The translations under genes and the position numbers were made by a program. From Pusillimonas sp. TS35 (GTDB taxonomy: Bacteria; Pseudomonadota; Gammaproteobacteria; Burkholderiales; Burkholderiaceae_B), in the NCBI RefSeq assembly GCF_009857885.1, contig NZ_WWER01000006.1, positions 124,001-188,000 on the forward strand: a DNA stretch of 64,000 nucleotides. Reading direction: 5' to 3'. Below are positions 62,389 to 64,000 of the stretch, one piece after another (position 1 is the stretch's first letter; each line of letters starts with the position of its first letter). Below the pieces are notes generated by a model. The model ran no database searches and had not been told where the DNA came from. It was given only the letters and a program-made list of their open reading frames with translations.

Positions 62389-63147
62389 TCAGACGAAGGC
62401 GACTTCCACCCAGCCCAAGCCTTTCAGCCGGGCGTTGACGGTGGCGCCGGGCTCAGCGAACAGGACGCCGGAGCATGAACCGGTGGTGATGATCTGGCCT
62501 GCGCGCAGGCCGCCCTGGCGCTTGCCTGCATGGTTGGCAAGCCAGGGTAGCAGCCGCAGCACGTCGCCGGCCGCATTGCCGCCGGTGGCGGAAAATACCT
62601 GCTCGTCGTTGAACAGTAGCTCTACATGCTGCGTCAACTGGTTGATGGTGAAGTTGGTGTCGCGCCCTTCGCCGACCACCAACCCGCCATGGCTGAGCGA
62701 GTCGGCTAGCGCGGAGTATGGGTCGACCTGAGTGCGGTCGGAGTAGCGGGACTCGATCAGTTCAATGACCGGGTGAACGGCGCCGACGGCGGCCAGCACT
62801 TCATCCAGGGAATAGGCTTTATCGCGGGCGGGCAGGTCGCTTTTGAGTTGGAAAGCGATTTCGGCTTCGATGCCACGCAGCCGAAAATCGCTGGATGACA
62901 GACGCACGGGCGCCTTCATGATGCCAGAGGCAGGCAGCGGTGCGCAGTTGGGCTCTCCGTCGGGGCTTGAGGCACCGACTTTCCAGCCGCCGATGGGGCC
63001 GATCTGGGCGATGACGGCGTCCTGGATGGCGTAGGCGTCGGCTTCGGTGTTGGGGCGGCATGCCGGCGCGAGTGCGTTGATCTGGGCAGAGTGCGCCCTG
63101 GCGTTCAGGAGTTGCTGCGCCGCTTGTGCGATGTGGTCGTTGGTCAT
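62389..63147 (-). CDS. 2-keto-4-pentenoate hydratase-like enzyme (FAH superfamily)
   Basis: A 252-residue member of the MhpD/HpaH hydratase family. Features are GPIGGWKVGASSPDGEPNCA, the metal-site EAEIAFQLKSDLPARDKAYS (Glu ligands), VIELIESRY with ADSLSHGGLVVG, and LRAGQIITTGSCSG near the end. These enzymes hydrate 2-oxopent-4-enoate or 2-oxohept-4-ene-1,7-dioate in aromatic degradation, but no partner gene of such a pathway is nearby, so the substrate is open. Confidence 0.85.
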   Translation of the reverse strand: MTNDHIAQAAQQLLNARAHSAQINALAPACRPNTEADAYAIQDAVIAQIGPIGGWKVGASSPDGEPNCAPLPASGIMKAPVRLSSSDFRLRGIEAEIAFQLKSDLPARDKAYSLDEVLAAVGAVHPVIELIESRYSDRTQVDPYSALADSLSHGGLVVGEGRDTNFTINQLTQHVELLFNDEQVFSATGGNAAGDVLRLLPWLANHAGKRQGGLRAGQIITTGSCSGVLFAEPGATVNARLKGLGWVEVAFV

Positions 63148-63231
63148 GCTGTGGTGAAGAGATGTGGGTGATGGGCGGGCATCATGTACCGCCGTCCTGT
63201 CCCGCAGTGTACCGCGCCGTGCGGGGGGCGA

Positions 63232-64000
63232 TCACAGGCGGTCGCGCCGGTCTCCGCGCTGGAAGCCCGTCAGCGGCCCGCCGATATCGCGCCCAATGGC
63301 AAGTACTTTGAACAGCTCTCCCATCTCGGCTTCGGAGATCAGCTTTTGCACGGCATTCATGGTGCTGGCATGCTCGGCAGCGGCCATGGGGGCGGTTGCC
63401 GCGGTGTTCTTCGCTGGCAGCAGCAGTTCGGGCAGGCCGGCATTGAGCAGGTAGCGTGCCTGCGAGCAGTAGCCCAGCACCTCAAGGCCGCCTTCCAGTG
63501 CGGCATCGGCCATGGCGGTGAAATCGACGTGCGCGGTGATGTCTTGCAGGCCAGGCAAAATGAGTGGCTGCGCATGGGTCTGATGACGGTAGTGGCACAT
63601 CAGCGTGCCCTCCGCTCGTTGCGGGTGGTAGTACTCGCTGCGCGGGAAGCCATAGTCGACCAGCAGCGCCGCGCCGCGCCGCAGCCAATGGCCCATTTGC
63701 CTGATCCAGGCTTCGGCCTGTAGGTTGATTTCGGAGCGGTAGCCGGGCAGGGCGGGCATGCGGGTGGCGACGTGCGCGCGCAGGTCGTCGGGAGCGGGCC
63801 GCATAGCCCATGTGAAGTGCGGCGCGGTTGCTTTCTCTTGCGCGTTTTGCGGGGCTGTAGCAGCGGTCGGCGCGTCGTCTGCGGCCGGATCGGGCGCCTC
63901 GCCAGCGTTGGTGTTGGTGGCGTATTGAACACCGAGCTCCATCAATTTCCCGTCGGCTGCCCACTGGAACATGCGGGCAGGCATGGCGTCCAGCACTTCA
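63232..64000 (-). CDS. MidA/NDUFAF7-family SAM-dependent methyltransferase (5' truncated by window)
   Basis: The C-terminal 255 residues of a longer protein that starts beyond the window; the frame is still open at the edge, reading EVLDAMPARMFQW. That motif and ALLVDYGFPRSEYYHPQRAEGTLMCHYRHQ are typical of the family, whose mitochondrial member NDUFAF7 methylates an arginine of complex I. A proline/alanine-rich stretch (residues 30-60 of this part) is an insertion relative to usual members. Bacterial substrates are unknown. Confidence 0.88.
   Translation of the reverse strand, partial: EVLDAMPARMFQWAADGKLMELGVQYATNTNAGEAPDPAADDAPTAATAPQNAQEKATAPHFTWAMRPAPDDLRAHVATRMPALPGYRSEINLQAEAWIRQMGHWLRRGAALLVDYGFPRSEYYHPQRAEGTLMCHYRHQTHAQPLILPGLQDITAHVDFTAMADAALEGGLEVLGYCSQARYLLNAGLPELLLPAKNTAATAPMAAAEHASTMNAVQKLISEAEMGELFKVLAIGRDIGGPLTGFQRGDRRDRL

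Overview
The window reads as a GC-rich betaproteobacterial chromosome, most likely of the Alcaligenaceae (Bordetella/Achromobacter/Pusillimonas type). The clues are the gene orders birA-coaX, dacC-dat-ybeD-lipB, hslVU-dksA, lpxL-dapF-DUF484-xerC and metK...ahcY-holin-metF, and the protein sequences themselves. I see no rRNA, tRNA, CRISPR array, insertion sequence or prophage. Genes are closely packed and most of the window is ordinary core genome, interrupted by two catabolic blocks and a denitrification block.

Layout. 1-4.6 kb: the end of a large secreted or surface protein, a gamma-type carbonic anhydrase, a DMT exporter and the LPS inner-core genes waaC and waaA. 4.6-11.9 kb: galU, coaX, birA, a small hydrolase, D-alanyl-D-alanine carboxypeptidase, D-amino-acid aminotransferase, ybeD and lipB. 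12-24.1 kb: an accessory block (enoyl-CoA hydratase, TRAP transporter, hydantoinase/oxoprolinase pair, XRE-cupin regulator, gamma-glutamyltransferase, FAD amine oxidase) lying between lipB and lipA, which are adjacent in related genomes. 24.1-29.2 kb: lipA, then a nitrite-reduction unit (nirV-like gene, Crp/Fnr regulator, copper nitrite reductase with a fused cytochrome c, and an NnrR-type box). 29.3-41.5 kb: a peptide-type ABC importer ending in an N-formylglutamate amidohydrolase, facing a C45-type amidohydrolase and an RpiR regulator, then a class III aminotransferase, a carboxymuconolactone-decarboxylase-like protein, a cobalamin adenosyltransferase and a CusF-like copper protein. 41.6-44.3 kb: hslUV behind a near-consensus heat-shock promoter, and dksA. 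44.4-49.3 kb: a zinc-homeostasis cluster (CobW-family GTPase, Zur, ZnuCBA) around a Zur-like palindrome. 49.4-53.1 kb: xerC, DUF484, dapF and lpxL. 53.2-58.9 kb: the SAM cycle, with metK behind what I read as a SAM-II-class riboswitch carrying an extra hairpin, ahcY behind a SAH riboswitch, metF, and 5-formyltetrahydrofolate cyclo-ligase. 58.9-64 kb: a lytic transglycosylase, a CCA-adding enzyme with an unusual in-frame insertion, a 2-keto-4-pentenoate hydratase-like enzyme, and the end of a MidA-type methyltransferase.

How the genes work together. The most interesting groups are (a) the one-carbon/SAM cluster, where the SAM-making and SAH-removing genes each carry their own RNA sensor; (b) the roughly 10.7 kb TRAP/oxoprolinase/gamma-glutamyltransferase/amine-oxidase operon, which looks like a complete uptake and degradation route for a gamma-glutamyl, oxoproline or hydantoin-like compound; (c) the ABC importer/formyl-amide hydrolase group; and (d) the zinc cluster, in which two proteins carry histidine-rich tracts encoded by short tandem DNA repeats. 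All functional calls come from reading the sequence; no database search was run.
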